A stretch of DNA of 64,000 nucleotides, taken from the NCBI GenBank assembly GCA_000149265.1, contig CH003364.1:985388-1049387 (forward strand), written 5' to 3'. Position 1 is the stretch's first letter. The number at the start of each line of letters is the position of its first letter. The notes under the pieces are model-generated. The model did not search any database. It was not told the DNA's origin and saw nothing but the letters and a program-made list of their open reading frames with translations. Shown piece after piece: positions 27,401 to 34,980 of this stretch. Position numbers and translations under genes: made by a program. This DNA comes from Ciona savignyi. Its lineage: Eukaryota > Chordata > Ascidiacea > Phlebobranchia > Cionidae.

Positions 27401-30400
27401 AACCAGAGAGGTTTAAATGACCATTCAAAGTCACTGCAACCTTTTGTCGCGCTCTAAAAAGCAGTTTACGAACATTGCTTTTTATGCAAACATAATATGG
27501 GCAATTGTTACATATTATAATAAGTCTACTGTGTTGCCATGTGTCCCTGTGGTGGAAGATGGGTTCGTTAATATGATGGTGATACTTTTCTTCCATGGAC
27601 GGTAAAAAGCACGGTCACTATAAACGTCAATAATAAAATAGACAGGACAGGAAAAACAGTGTAACTACACAAACGCAGTTTAATGGCGCAATTTTATTGT
27701 GCTTGGAAATGTTGATTTGGTGGTTTTGGTGCGGTTTTACCTTACCACGGTTATATCGTTTAAATATCATTTGTCTGTACCTGCTTCGGCAGTACATAAG
27801 CGTTCCTTAAAAAAAAAATCATTTGTCCACAGTTGGGTTACCGGATAAGCAATAACAAAAAGAGCAATAAAAATTGGAAGAAATCACAAAGATGAATCTT
27901 GTATGGTTCAGTATTAAGAATAGTCTAGACTCTAGATTCTAAAATCGATCAGACAACGCGGTACGATTAGGTAACATTAAACCAAAAAGTGTGGGTTATT
28001 AATATATATTTTCGGACCGGTTAGTCTGGTGGTTTAGTGCGACGCCTTTTAAAAGAAAGGTTAACGATTCGAAACTGGACGCTTACTAGTCGGTAAAGAT
28101 TCAAAACTGGACGCTTACTAGTCGGTAGGCACTTAACGGACATTGCCTAAACCGAGCGGAATAGTGGGTTCTAGCAAATTAAAGGAACGTGTCCATCATA
28201 TACGCCACACACGGCAATAGCCTCGGTAATTAACCCTGCGGTGGGCGCGAGGTGATCTAACGAACCCCTTGGTTTTCCCATTCACGGGTCAAACATAAAT
28301 ATCCTATCCTATCTTATCCGATTTATATAATGTATTAAATAGCCACAACAAGTTTGGTTAAAAAGCCTTAATCGATTAATCGAGCGTGACTTTTTACCAA
28401 ATGATAAAAAAAACACATATTAAACACCAATACAAAAATTATCAAGTCTTGAATTTAATAAAGTACAGAGACTTCAACTTATGCTATATATATCCCATCA
28501 CAAGTATGGGCCGTTAGCCGAGTAATGGTTGAATCGAAACCAGACAATGACCATGCGGTTTATGCTGTCATACCACTCAATGCCTGTCGCTTGGACCCAA
28601 TGGAATAATGGGTTAAAATTGAAAAAAACTTGGACGAGAAAATTCCATACGGTATTCCTTTTGATAAATCTACATTCCCATCCATGGGGATACAGCATGA
28701 AACATACTAAATTAGTAAATTACTATGAAAAGCAATTTCCTACCTCAAAACAGGCCCCAAAAAGAATCCACTTTCGATTTCTTGTATAATCATATCGTGA
28801 CCATATTCAACGGAATCTATATCAGCTTTGCCGTATTCTATTTCCATCACCCACGGCTGAGTTGGCGCCCTCTTTCGGGTTTCGAGGTTCTCCGTTTCGT
28901 TTTGCTTCATTTCAGCAACAATTTCTATGATAAAAAAAATTAAAACAAGTATTCGTTCCAAATAATACTATTAGATAGCTAGTATACAGGGTTTCGTCGA
29001 ATAGATTTTACTGGTGAAGATATTTATATGAGACATAATTACCGTTGACTTCTATTTAAAAAGTCGGTTGTGAGGTGGTTGAGATATTGATTTAGTTATT
29101 GGATAAAAATACTTAGGAAGCTACCCTGCTTATAACCTCCCGAAAAGTGCTTTTAAAACTACCTCTGTAATTCAGTTCTTCTGAAATTTCCAGGATGGGC
29201 ATTTGCTGGGGTGTGGGTGTTTCAATAACGGATTTAGTTCGCCGCATATTCTTGGGGCCAAATGGCTTCATTTTACCCCCCATAGACTGTTTGCGGAATC
29301 TTTTCATTGGTGAAAGAACTTTGGGAGTTGTCTCCGGAGTTACAGCTAGCTTTCCTTCTTGCGTAGCCTATAACATATTTCAGTAATAAGGTTTTAACAA
29401 GCTAGTTGCAACTATGAAGTGCCGCTAAACTGCAATGGGCAGTTTTGTTGCTTTGCTTTTAACTTAGTCCCCCCGATTATCTCGGTTGGTTAGTGCGTCC
29501 CTTTTAGCCTACATGTTGCAAGTTCAATACTGTTCATCGGCTGGTTGGCTGTGACCTTGGGCAAGGTATTTAACGGACATTGTATAAAGTGGAATGATGG
29601 GTTCTATCAAATTGAAGAAATGTCTTACTCATACACAACACACTAAAACAGCGGTTCCCAAACTAGGCGCCGCGGCGCCCTGGGGAGACGCGAGACTTTG
29701 CCAGGGGCGCCGCGAAAGCATGCGGAAGTTGCTGCATTTATTGTTTTTTTTTTCACAAAAAAAAACAGTACATGTGTGTTACACCAGTAAAACGTTAATT
29801 GGAGATGTTTGAGCCTGGTGTGCAACCCCATACACTGGCATACAGCATTCGTTTTACTTGTAAAATCCATTGTTCGGTGTTATCTGCCACTATTTGCTCA
29901 CTAACATGGCATTGTTTTCGAATAAGTGGTTTGTCAAATAACTGCTTTGCATTAATTAACTGTTCGTCACTTTAGTAGTTTAGTGAATAGTTTTAAAGAG
30001 TTTGAATGGTTATCCAAATGCATGCTATAGTCTGGATATACAATATACAATACATGCAGTTTGAAAATTTCGGCTTTATGAGGTAGCCGCAAGGTTTAAT
30101 AAGTTTACAAAAGGCGCCGCCAACAAAAAAGTTTGGGAACCGCTGCACTAAAATACGGTGGGCGCGAGGTAATCTGACGATTACACCTGTGTGTTAACGG
30201 CCCTTCCGTTTTTGTATTCGGGGGGATAAATATGAATATCCTGTCCTATTCTATAGTGACCGTTATTGTACTCTCCTGGCGTTCATGGAAAAATATCAGC
30301 ATATTTAAACGCGGGTAACAATAATTCGGAAGCGTACGCCTATAGAGGATAACAGGCCTATTGTTTAACCATAAAATACCATACGGCATATGCTTATGTG

Positions 30401-31188
30401 TGAACATCTAATTATGGTTGATGACTTATATTTGTGAAATAAGGAAATAAGAGACATTTTAAAAACAGATGTTAATTAAGTCTTTATTCAGCGTTATACT
30501 GTACGCTGCTTTCGTTCAGTGGGATCACGCCACTTAAATTAACAGCTAGACTGCACGCTTTGTGGGCTACAACTACGCCAACATAAACAAACAAACAATG
30601 ATAGAAAAACGTAGGCCCAACACGTTACAAAAACATGCTGATGTGTCGTGAACACTTACTTTTTTATTTTTGTCCTTCGATTTGAATACTCCATCGAATT
30701 CAACAACCGAATCATCTTCGGCTGAAAACAAATACATAATCTCATATTGTGCATAGCAACATATCTATATTATGTCATTTTACGTATAAGGAAACTTGTC
30801 TTTACAAATCATATATTGTGTAAAGCATCATGGCTTCGTTAAAGAGCTGATCAGTTGCGGTAGACTATACATTTAACTGTTTAAATTTTATGCAATAAAC
30901 AACCATAATTAGCACTGTTTTATTTAACAGGTTATTTTATGACTAAGAGACTGCAGTCTTACTTTCTTTCACCGGACTGGCCAGTGTAATGGTTGGCGTG
31001 TTTTGCCCCCACAACGAAGATGAAGATGTTGCCCTATGAAGTCTTGAAGCAACTTTTTTCATTGTACTCTTGCGTTTCGGAGGTCTTGGCGCAGAAGCAT
31101 TCATGCTGTTACTGCGTGCGGGTGATGGCCCTTCGGAACCAGCTTCGCTGTCAAGCGAGTTCCCCCCTTTCTCTGATATAACTTCCAT
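6458..31188 (-). CDS. EXOC6: Exocyst subunit EXOC6 / Sec15 with N-terminal extension and 13-NPF insert
   Basis: Sec15 is the exocyst subunit that receives Rab11/Sec4 signals on secretory and recycling vesicles; it works at the vesicle-plasma membrane interface. Coding exons (minus strand): 31188-30963, 30721-30660, 29367-29163, 28924-28744, 25518-25353, 23828-23644, 23284-23080, 21018-20557, 19718-18717, 17428-17229, 16608-16488, 16423-16352, 14343-14157, 13083-12957, 12427-12316, 11829-11668, 9460-9302, 8792-8651, 8139-7953, 7507-7395, ending at 6465-6458. Together they give 1427 residues, against about 800 in mammals. Family matches include IESGFFLGPVLRAVYEGNDH, MCNFHYQGFIESITELI, KDFLESVRKNSDKIG, DLVDFSPVYKCLH, STEVDDMIRKSTNLLLTRTL, KVAQTACMSACRH and WDWSSYLADYG. 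The extra length is the N-terminal extension and residues 411-898. The last coding exon is uncertain: splicing to 6465 ends the protein as VNAA. An alternative splice to an exon starting at 5504 would give a tail of about 18 residues. Confidence 0.93.
8190..8412. repeat. Tandem repeat, AACAAATATTTTCAGCAATGATTT-like units, in an EXOC6 intron
   Basis: About eight to ten imperfect units built on TTTCAACAAATATTTTCAGC (roughly 28-30 bp, itself two related halves). The array lies just upstream, in transcript direction, of the acceptor for exon 8139-7953. It is very AT-rich. Confidence 0.85.
8501..8627 (-). mobile_element. tRNA-derived SINE, head-proximal fragment
   Basis: Contains GGTTCAGGTAATGTCCGTTA, GGACACAACGACTAGCTAGC and the inverted tRNA-like head ending CGGCCGGACAA. 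It ends a few bases from the donor of exon 8651-8792. Confidence 0.8.
9115..9212 (+). mobile_element. tRNA-derived SINE, 3' body fragment
   Basis: Matches CACACTGTAATAG, GGGCACGAGGTGATCTGACG and the TTGGTTTTTCCATT segment of other copies. It lacks the head and the TATCC tail. Confidence 0.7.
9302..9460 (-). CDS. EXOC6: EXOC6 exon 17, apparently disrupted by three single-base insertions
   Basis: Acceptor TTTTTTATAG and donor CCT|GTAAGT are intact and the exon length (159) keeps phase 0. The Sec15 similarity moves through all three frames: IYIKLEQ in frame 0, KIDEFFEL in frame 1, GEYDC in frame 2, and ASRYLLDLIAFLQHNFEVF back in frame 0. One extra base at each of three points within about 70 bp explains this. 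Read literally, frame 0 meets TGA after 13 codons. Either the assembly is wrong here or this allele is damaged. Confidence 0.75.
9538..10000 (+). repeat. 463-bp direct repeat, copy 1
   Basis: Begins AAGATGGCGTATAACCAATT and ends AGTTGAACGCCTCCT. It is nearly identical to 10817-11279 and of exactly the same length. The left end (GGCGTATAACCAATTA) and the inverted right end (GGCGTTCAACTAATTA) are similar, so each unit looks like a small element with terminal inverted repeats. A TTAA lies at its outer edge (9536-9539). No coding content. Confidence 0.9.
10001..10816. other. 816-bp segment between the two 463-bp repeats
   Basis: AT-rich, with a plus-strand frame at 10302-10553 that has no recognisable family, no good splice context and a low-complexity start. 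It is probably internal DNA of a composite or LTR-like element. Confidence 0.45.
10817..11279 (+). repeat. 463-bp direct repeat, copy 2
   Basis: Same orientation as copy 1 and only a few differences. TTAA lies at its outer right edge (11279-11282), matching the TTAA left of copy 1. The inner edges lack it. Confidence 0.9.
11475..11564 (-). mobile_element. tRNA-derived SINE, tail-side fragment
   Basis: GGATATTCAGGTTTATC and GGTAATCGTCAGATCACCTC match the inverted 3' part of the SINE. The rest is absent. Confidence 0.7.
12100..12312 (+). mobile_element. tRNA-derived SINE, body without head
   Basis: Runs from GTTGTGTCCATGGACAAGCC through GACATTGCCTGAACCCAGCG and GGGCGCGAGGTGATCTGA to TAAACATAAATATCCTA. 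It abuts the donor side of EXOC6 exon 12316-12427: the SINE tail supplies the first intronic bases. Confidence 0.85.
13426..13700 (-). mobile_element. tRNA-derived SINE, nearly full length, decayed head
   Basis: From TTCATATTTATTCCCGTGAA to CTACAACCCTCCAGCTGAAA. The tRNA-like head is degenerate. It sits in an EXOC6 intron. Confidence 0.85.
13797..14136. mobile_element. hAT-type MITE, 340 bp
   Basis: Ends are CAGTTTTTCCCAACC and GGTTGGGAAACACTG, inverted copies with one or two differences. Flanks ATTGAGAC and GTCTAGAC are a poor match to a duplicated 8-bp site. The element ends about 20 bp from the donor of EXOC6 exon 14157-14343. Confidence 0.75.
14458..15072 (-). mobile_element. tRNA-derived SINE split by a hAT MITE
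   Basis: The SINE runs from AAGATATTTATGTTTATCCC to its tRNA head at CAACCTTTCGGTTAAAA (14706). It resumes at 15041 and ends about CTAAGCTAATCGAACAGAC. Removing 14707-15040 plus one GGTTAAAA restores the element. Confidence 0.88.
14707..15040. mobile_element. hAT-type MITE, 334 bp, nested in the SINE
   Basis: Terminal inverted repeats CAGTGATTCCCAAC and GTTGGAAACCACTG; exact 8-bp target duplication GGTTAAAA at 14699-14706 and 15041-15048. No transposase. Confidence 0.93.
15356..16283 (+). mobile_element. Non-autonomous hAT element, 928 bp, copy 1
   Basis: Begins TAGGGATGCACAAACTAGAA and ends with the inverse GATATTCTAGTTTGTGCATC then CCTA. An exact 8-bp duplication CCTACAAC flanks it (15348-15355 and 16284-16291). 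Sub-terminal regions repeat GATTCGAATCC-type motifs. Its reverse complement recurs at 61635-62573. No open frame for a transposase, so it must be mobilised in trans. Confidence 0.95.
17097..17190 (+). mobile_element. tRNA-derived SINE, tail-side fragment
   Basis: GGTGGGCGAGAGGTGATCTG through CATAAATATCCTGTCC matches the 3' third of the SINE. It lies about 35 bp from the donor of EXOC6 exon 17229-17428. Confidence 0.78.
18717..19718 (-). CDS. EXOC6: EXOC6 exon 9: second NPF-motif exon (9 NPF)
   Basis: A 1002-bp exon (334 codons, phase 0 at both ends), with acceptor TTTTTTTGCTCTAG and donor CAA|GTATGT. Nine NPF motifs occur in its first half: ANPFKV, QNPFTE, QNPFET, TNPFTS, SNPFQV, PNPFKN, QNPFEV, NNPFET and NNPFLA. 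Most are followed by acidic or polar residues. The second half has a proline/basic cluster (KAPPRRRKKRAPLSPP) and ends with KQGLLVFDHRHKEIQKKRAK. That end resembles the KDAYIIFDTEIE segment found at this point of vertebrate EXOC6, just before DLVDFSPVY. This similarity on the far side of the insert is the best evidence that the array is truly inside Sec15. Confidence 0.85.
20557..21018 (-). CDS. EXOC6: EXOC6 exon 8: first NPF-motif exon (4 NPF)
   Basis: The exon has TTATTTGTCAG at its acceptor and GAG|GTAGGA at its donor, and is 462 bp long (154 codons, phase 0 at both ends). It begins VEKERGLNLVTHNQ straight after AMKQ of the previous exon. That is the place and rough pattern of the AQQQRNLDNIVLQQ linker in vertebrate EXOC6, which supports membership of the same protein. 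It then carries TNPFDE, NNPFED, SNPFLS and LNPFAE, all within acidic surroundings. There is no known Sec15 counterpart to the NPF part. The exon could instead belong to a nested gene, but it has no ATG near its start and phases fit on both sides. Confidence 0.85.
21299..23005. mobile_element. Possible 1.7-kb DNA transposon in an EXOC6 intron
   Basis: The segment is flanked by an exact 11-bp direct repeat CCCAGGGGCAC (21288-21298 and 23006-23016). Its ends are similar when inverted: TGGCGCCGAAC on the left against GTTCGGCGCGCCTG on the right. CpG-containing words are much commoner inside than in nearby introns. I see no transposase, only short frames. The target-duplication length cannot be fixed because the ends are imperfect. 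Confidence 0.55.
23380..23495. mobile_element. Fragment of the 164-bp hAT MITE family
   Basis: Shares GACTGTATCTAACCATA, AATACTATTCATGTAATAAT and CGGCCCGCC...AGAAGTTGCCCACC with 24903-25066. The left terminus is missing. Confidence 0.75.
23969..24208. mobile_element. hAT-type MITE, 240 bp
   Basis: Ends CAGGAGTCTGCAACC and GTGGCCGACACCTG; exact 8-bp duplication GGTTAGGT at 23961-23968 and 24209-24216. Confidence 0.9.
24903..25066. mobile_element. hAT-type MITE, 164 bp
   Basis: Ends CAGACATGGGCAAC and GTTACACACCCCTG; exact 8-bp duplication CCCTAGCC at 24895-24902 and 25067-25074. Part of its interior (ACTGTATCTAACCATA, ATACTATTCATGTAATAA) recurs at 23380-23495. Confidence 0.92.
25596..26341. 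repeat. GGAGGGAAACTGC inverted-repeat element split by a hAT MITE
   Basis: The left arm GGAAGGAGGGAAACTGCTCA with ACTAAAACTATTCCAACTAA and the right arm TTCTAGTGTGCAGTTTCCCT are the inverted ends of a family seen again at 38287, 38864, 40398, 48253 and 51028. The arms are separated by the hAT copy at 25761-26317. Confidence 0.85.
25761..26317. mobile_element. hAT-type element, 557 bp, nested
   Basis: Ends CAGGAGTCGGCAACC and GGTTGCCGACCCCTG; exact 8-bp duplication TTCTAGTG at 25753-25760 and 26318-26325. It is inserted inside the GGAGGGAAACTGC element. Confidence 0.94.
28012..28320 (+). mobile_element. tRNA-derived SINE, full length with internal duplication
   Basis: The tRNA-like head CGGACCGGTTAGTCTGGTGG begins it, and the ATATCCTATCCTATCTTATC tail ends it. 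The head-body junction GATTCGAAACTGGACGCTTAC / CTAGTCGGTA is duplicated as GATTCAAAACTGGACGCTTAC. Confidence 0.9.
29163..31188 (-). CDS. EXOC6: EXOC6 exons 1-3: basic, Ser/Pro-rich N-terminal extension
   Basis: Three exons (31188-30963, 30721-30660, 29367-29163) precede the first Sec15-like exon, with matching phases 1, 0 and 1 and canonical borders (for example AAA|GTAAGT and TTATAG|GCT). They encode about 165 residues that I cannot align to vertebrate Sec15. Features are SPARSNSMNASAPRPPKRKS, a basic KKVASRLHR stretch, an acidic EDDSVVEFDG, and KPFGPKNMRRTKS before a TPTPQQMP segment. The composition suggests a disordered, phosphorylatable and possibly membrane-binding tail. The start is the ATG of MEVISEKGG; a further 5' exon cannot be excluded. 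Continuity with EXOC6 rests on phase alone. Confidence 0.7.
29465..30262 (+). mobile_element. tRNA-derived SINE split by a hAT element
   Basis: The head at 29470 (GATTATCTCGGTTGGTTAGT) and body run to CACAACACACTAAAA. The element resumes at 30154 with CGGTGGGCGCGAGGTAATCT and ends in ATATCCTGTCCTATTCTAT. It lies between EXOC6 exons 2 and 3. Confidence 0.9.
29649..30145. mobile_element. hAT-type element, 497 bp, nested in the SINE
   Basis: Perfect 16-bp terminal inverted repeats CAGCGGTTCCCAAACT / AGTTTGGGAACCGCTG and exact 8-bp duplication CACTAAAA (29641-29648 and 30146-30153). GGCGCCGC repeats sit next to both ends. Confidence 0.96.
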
Positions 31189-32857
31189 ATTGAGGTATTC
31201 CTAAGCTGTTGCCAGCACATGGTTGATACTTTTGTTAAAAATCCACATTTCGAATTGAAAATACAGTCACCACACCATTACCTAATCTTCACTCACTGCT
31301 ACTTAACATAAAATTTATAAAGAGTTTGTAAGTTTTTCACTGTTGTGGTTTCATTAAAATATTAAACTGTCAATTACATACAGCTCATCAACTTCTAGCG
31401 TTACAAATTCTTAGCAAGAAACTTTTAATTGCGAATTCCTTCCGGTGTAAGCCTAATGTTTATGTTGTCTTCTGCACACTAGCTAGGCAATTGTAACCTA
31501 AACATGCTAACCTTATCGAAACACCTCGAAAGCGGGCGACCTATACTGCCTGTTCAGATCACGCTATGAACAAGCAACACTAGCGTGGAGTAGTGATTCT
31601 CTCTCCTACAGGAAGTCTATAATTATTTCAAATGAAACGAACACGAACAGTTTTCACGAACTTTTCAAAGCAATTGTAGTCCTGACTCAGCAAATAGGCA
31701 CTTTCTCCACATACGTTTTAGTTAGATGCTTCAGAAAGATGTAGCCTATGCTGGGAAACTAATACATTCACTGGCAACAAAATTGTTGCGTTGTTTTAAT
31801 ATTATTCTAAAACCTTTAAAATTTGTATTAATTGCCCTTTACGAACTCGGCTAAAACAAATATGTACGTATCAGTGTGTTGCATTACATCATTCCGCATA
31901 CAATCTATTGATTTATTACGACTGCAGTTCCGTAGGCAGGGCCTGGTACACGTCTGTTCGTTGTACGTTACTTATTAAACCAGAAAGTCCCAGGGGTGTG
32001 CTGGACTGTTGGTGAACAAGAAATGGGCAATCGATTCACTTCATCAATATATACAAACTTATATGAACCCATGATCAAATTGACTGTTTGTGTTTAAAAC
32101 GATATAAAACAAATCTCCCTACAAATATTCATTTGTCAAAGCGGAATAACCCAGTTGTAATGGGTTAAACCGCCCAAAGTTGCTTGTTGACACGGTACTC
32201 AAACACAGTGGCTAAATTGGTCGATTATATACTAAAAAGTGGTTCTCAACCTTTTTAACCCATTGACTATTTCCTTTTTAACCTTTTTAACCCAATAAAT
32301 ACTGGGGTTGAGAAACGAACTACTAAAGCTATGTCTGTACCGTTCACGTTGCACTTTTGCTATACCGGCGTAGTAACAGTTTGCTACACCGGCGTAGAAA
32401 GAGTACGTGGTAGTGGTGTTGCTTATACTGACTAATACCCAAATTTCTGTGTGGCTTGCAGCACCCACCCACGGGGATAAACAAATACCTATCACATTGT
32501 ATATTAACACCATTCACCATATACGTCTGCGTAGGCTACTATAGCAACGTATGACACCATTTTATTTCAAATGACGTGACGTGTTTTAACGACTGTGTAA
32601 TGCAACATTTTTCGTCTTTTCCTGTTCCGTAACTTGCCATTATATAATGCTGGGGCAAAAATGAATAAAGTATACTAAACGGGCTTGTGAATCGCATTCT
32701 GATTTTATGTTGACATATCGGGAAACTTGGCAACTGGTAAAGTTTGTGACAATTTATAGTTGCTGTAATTCCGCAATGGTTGTTGGATTGTAAACGTTCC
32801 GTGATGTACCCTTATTGGTTAAAAAAATAAATTTTAACAACTTTTGTGAAATCTTTT

Positions 32858-32990
32858 GTGATTCCCCTAATGTTTGTTTGGAAGCAGCATGTTCTAGGCT
32901 GCGCGCCGCTGTTCACTTTTAGCTGTAAAGTTTTGTAATAGTGGAGCAATGCTTTTTGAAATAAAGGTGTTGATTTTGCATCGACTAGCT
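32858..32990 (+). repeat. Diverged third copy of the 463-bp repeat (partial)
   Basis: GTGATTCCCCTAATGTTTGT, AGGCTGCGCGCCG and AATAAAGGTGTTGA match the middle of the 9538 and 10817 copies at lower identity. Both outer parts are gone. Confidence 0.85.
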
Positions 32991-32995
32991 GCGTA

Positions 32996-33261
32996 CATGG
33001 GCAAACTACGGCCCGCGGACCAAATCCGGCCATGTGGGTCTTTAATCCTGGCCCGCTGAATAGCACATGATGCAAGACTAATAACCGATGTCACAGCTAT
33101 ATTTGTGCGTCGCTTGACGACGCAACATTGCTTTCTGATTTTAAACACTACTACGCCGTATTTCTTAGTTTAATGTTTTTTAAACAATTACTAACTATAT
33201 GCGAGTAGCGGATCAATCACTTGGCCATCCAGTCTTAAAATAAAATAAGTTTGCCCACCCC
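32996..33261. mobile_element. hAT-type MITE, worn left end
   Basis: CATGGGCAAACTACGGCCCG on the left and AAGTTTGCCCACCCC on the right are inverted relatives of the GGGGTGGGCAAACT terminus. Flanks AGCTGCGT and AGCTACAG are only partly alike. Confidence 0.7.
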
Positions 33262-33304
33262 AGCTACAGATCCAAGCATGGGGTCGTTGCGAAGACTGCA
33301 TATT

Positions 33305-33340
33305 TATCGGTCGCGTTAACCATTCGGCCACGCGGTCGTA
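33305..33340 (-). repeat. tRNA-Ser-like fragment (A-box half)
   Basis: On the minus strand, CGACCGCGTGGCCGAATGGT then TAACGCG resembles the 5' half of a class II tRNA such as tRNA-Ser. No matching 3' half or B box follows, so it is a fragment or another SINE head, not a gene. Confidence 0.45.
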
Positions 33341-33483
33341 CACGATTACCAGCACCATCTAACGGCAAGCAATTTCTGTATTTCGTTGTTTCAGTGCCGT
33401 GTATGCAAGACCTCCGAATATAGTGATATCACGTTCAAGTAGCCTTAATTCTGAAAATGTTCCTTTTTGTTAAGCGACATCAG

Positions 33484-33790
33484 TCCGACTAAATAGCTTG
33501 GTGGGTTATTCACCTTTCAGCGGAAAAATTTCGAAACTGGTCGCAAGCCAGTCAGTTGGTTAATTCAGGCAAGCCACTAAGACAAAGGGAACATTGCCTA
33601 ACTCGGTTAAGCGGGTTATACTAATTTAAAGAACTATCAATCATGCACAAACACTGCAGTGGCTCCGGTGACTCGACGGTGGTAATCGGAGAACTCCTCT
33701 TACGTAATCGCGAGGTAATCTGACAATTGCCCGTGTGATATCGCTAATTGCGTTTTCCCATTCACGAGGATAAACAAGAAAATATACAAC
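33484..33790 (+). mobile_element. tRNA-derived SINE, near full length
   Basis: A head with TTCACCTTTCAGCGG and TTTCGAAACTGGTCGCAAGC, a body with GGGAACATTGCCTAACTCGG, and the end CCATTCACGAGGATAAACA. A short extra segment lies near 33690. Confidence 0.85.
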
Positions 33791-33806
33791 TCTGCATGTT
33801 GTAGAC

Positions 33807-33984
33807 CAGGGGTGGGCGACTGCTCTGGTCAGCAACCAGATGTGGGAAAATAAAGTTCTTGGTCGGCCGGATTATTACATGAATAGTATTGAATATCAAT
33901 TTTACAGGGTATGGTTAGATACAGTCTGTGGGCCAGTCAAAATCCCTTCACAGGCCGGCCCTAACCATATTTTGCCCATGCCTG
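33807..33984. mobile_element. hAT-type MITE, 178 bp
   Basis: Ends CAGGGGTGGGCGACTG and TTTTGCCCATGCCTG; flanks TTGTAGAC and TTGCAGAG agree at six of eight positions. Confidence 0.78.
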
Positions 33985-34980
33985 TTGCAGAGGAACAGGT
34001 GACTAGACTCCTTACTATTGACCTTACAAGGATCAAGCTTGAAAAACCTGAGGTGAGGATTTTAAAAGGACACAAATTTAAACATCAAGTTTTTTTTTTA
34101 TAAAAAAATATCTTTATTTGCATGCTATATAAAATATAAGTTGCACTTCTATACTACATACTAAAAAGTATAAAAACGGAAAAGTTGAAGAGAGCATATT
34201 AAATAACAACAAAAAAGCTAACACAGAATTTTATCTTTGTACCAATATTGTATTAGCCATATATCAAGAAAAATACATTTGTGGTAGCGAAATATTAGTA
34301 ACAAGTGCTGTATGTCATATGAACTGTCCAAATTAACAAATTTTTACTTAAAACGGTTCAATAAATTTTTCTGGGTAGAATTTATGGAATGAACAATTTT
34401 CCTGATCATAAAGAAGAAAACAACTTAGCACCAACAGTAAAGTTTGTAAAATTTAATTGCTACTAATCAAGGGTTAAATTAACATATAATTGATTAGAAA
34501 TTTTTTGTTATGTGACAAAAAAGCGATTTACCCAATTTAAAGAGATTTATATTTTTTCATAACCAGGCTAAAATTAACTTCTCGAAAGGACATTTTCGTA
34601 ACTAGGTTTTGAATTCTGGTCCGCATTTATACAAAAAAATTGTCCAAAAAACAATGAAGCCTATCACGGGAATGTAATGAATAAAGATAAAGGATGGTTA
34701 TAACATGAATATAAACACACAAAATGCTTGGACCTTAGCTATCAACAATTTTTAAGCATGTATTGTATATATAAAACCATTTTCTACATATTTATTGTCA
34801 ATATGTTTTTTAACATTTACACCATACCTAAATTAATTATCTTACTGCAGGAGGTTACAATTAACATAGAAGTAAAAAATCTTAACCGCACTCTGTTGTG
34901 TACCGAATAATTGCCTGCTCATCCCTACCCCTAAAGTCAAAACATAAAGCCCACGGTGTTATTGTGCCTGTGTACTGCTG

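Larger units (their letters stand above)
31189..34980. other. Intergenic region between TMEM231 and EXOC6
   Basis: No gene recognised. It should include the EXOC6 promoter (above 31188) and the TMEM231 3' UTR (below 34981). Contents seen are a diverged copy of the 463-bp repeat, two hAT-like elements, a tRNA-Ser-like fragment and a SINE, each listed. 31200-32800 and 34000-34980 are plain AT-rich sequence. Confidence 0.6.

Noticed and set aside
32338..32440. Repeats of CTACACCGGCGTAG near 32370-32400 as a regulatory palindrome
   Set aside because: Only two short copies (TATACCGGCGTAGTA and CTACACCGGCGTAGA), consistent with a small local duplication.
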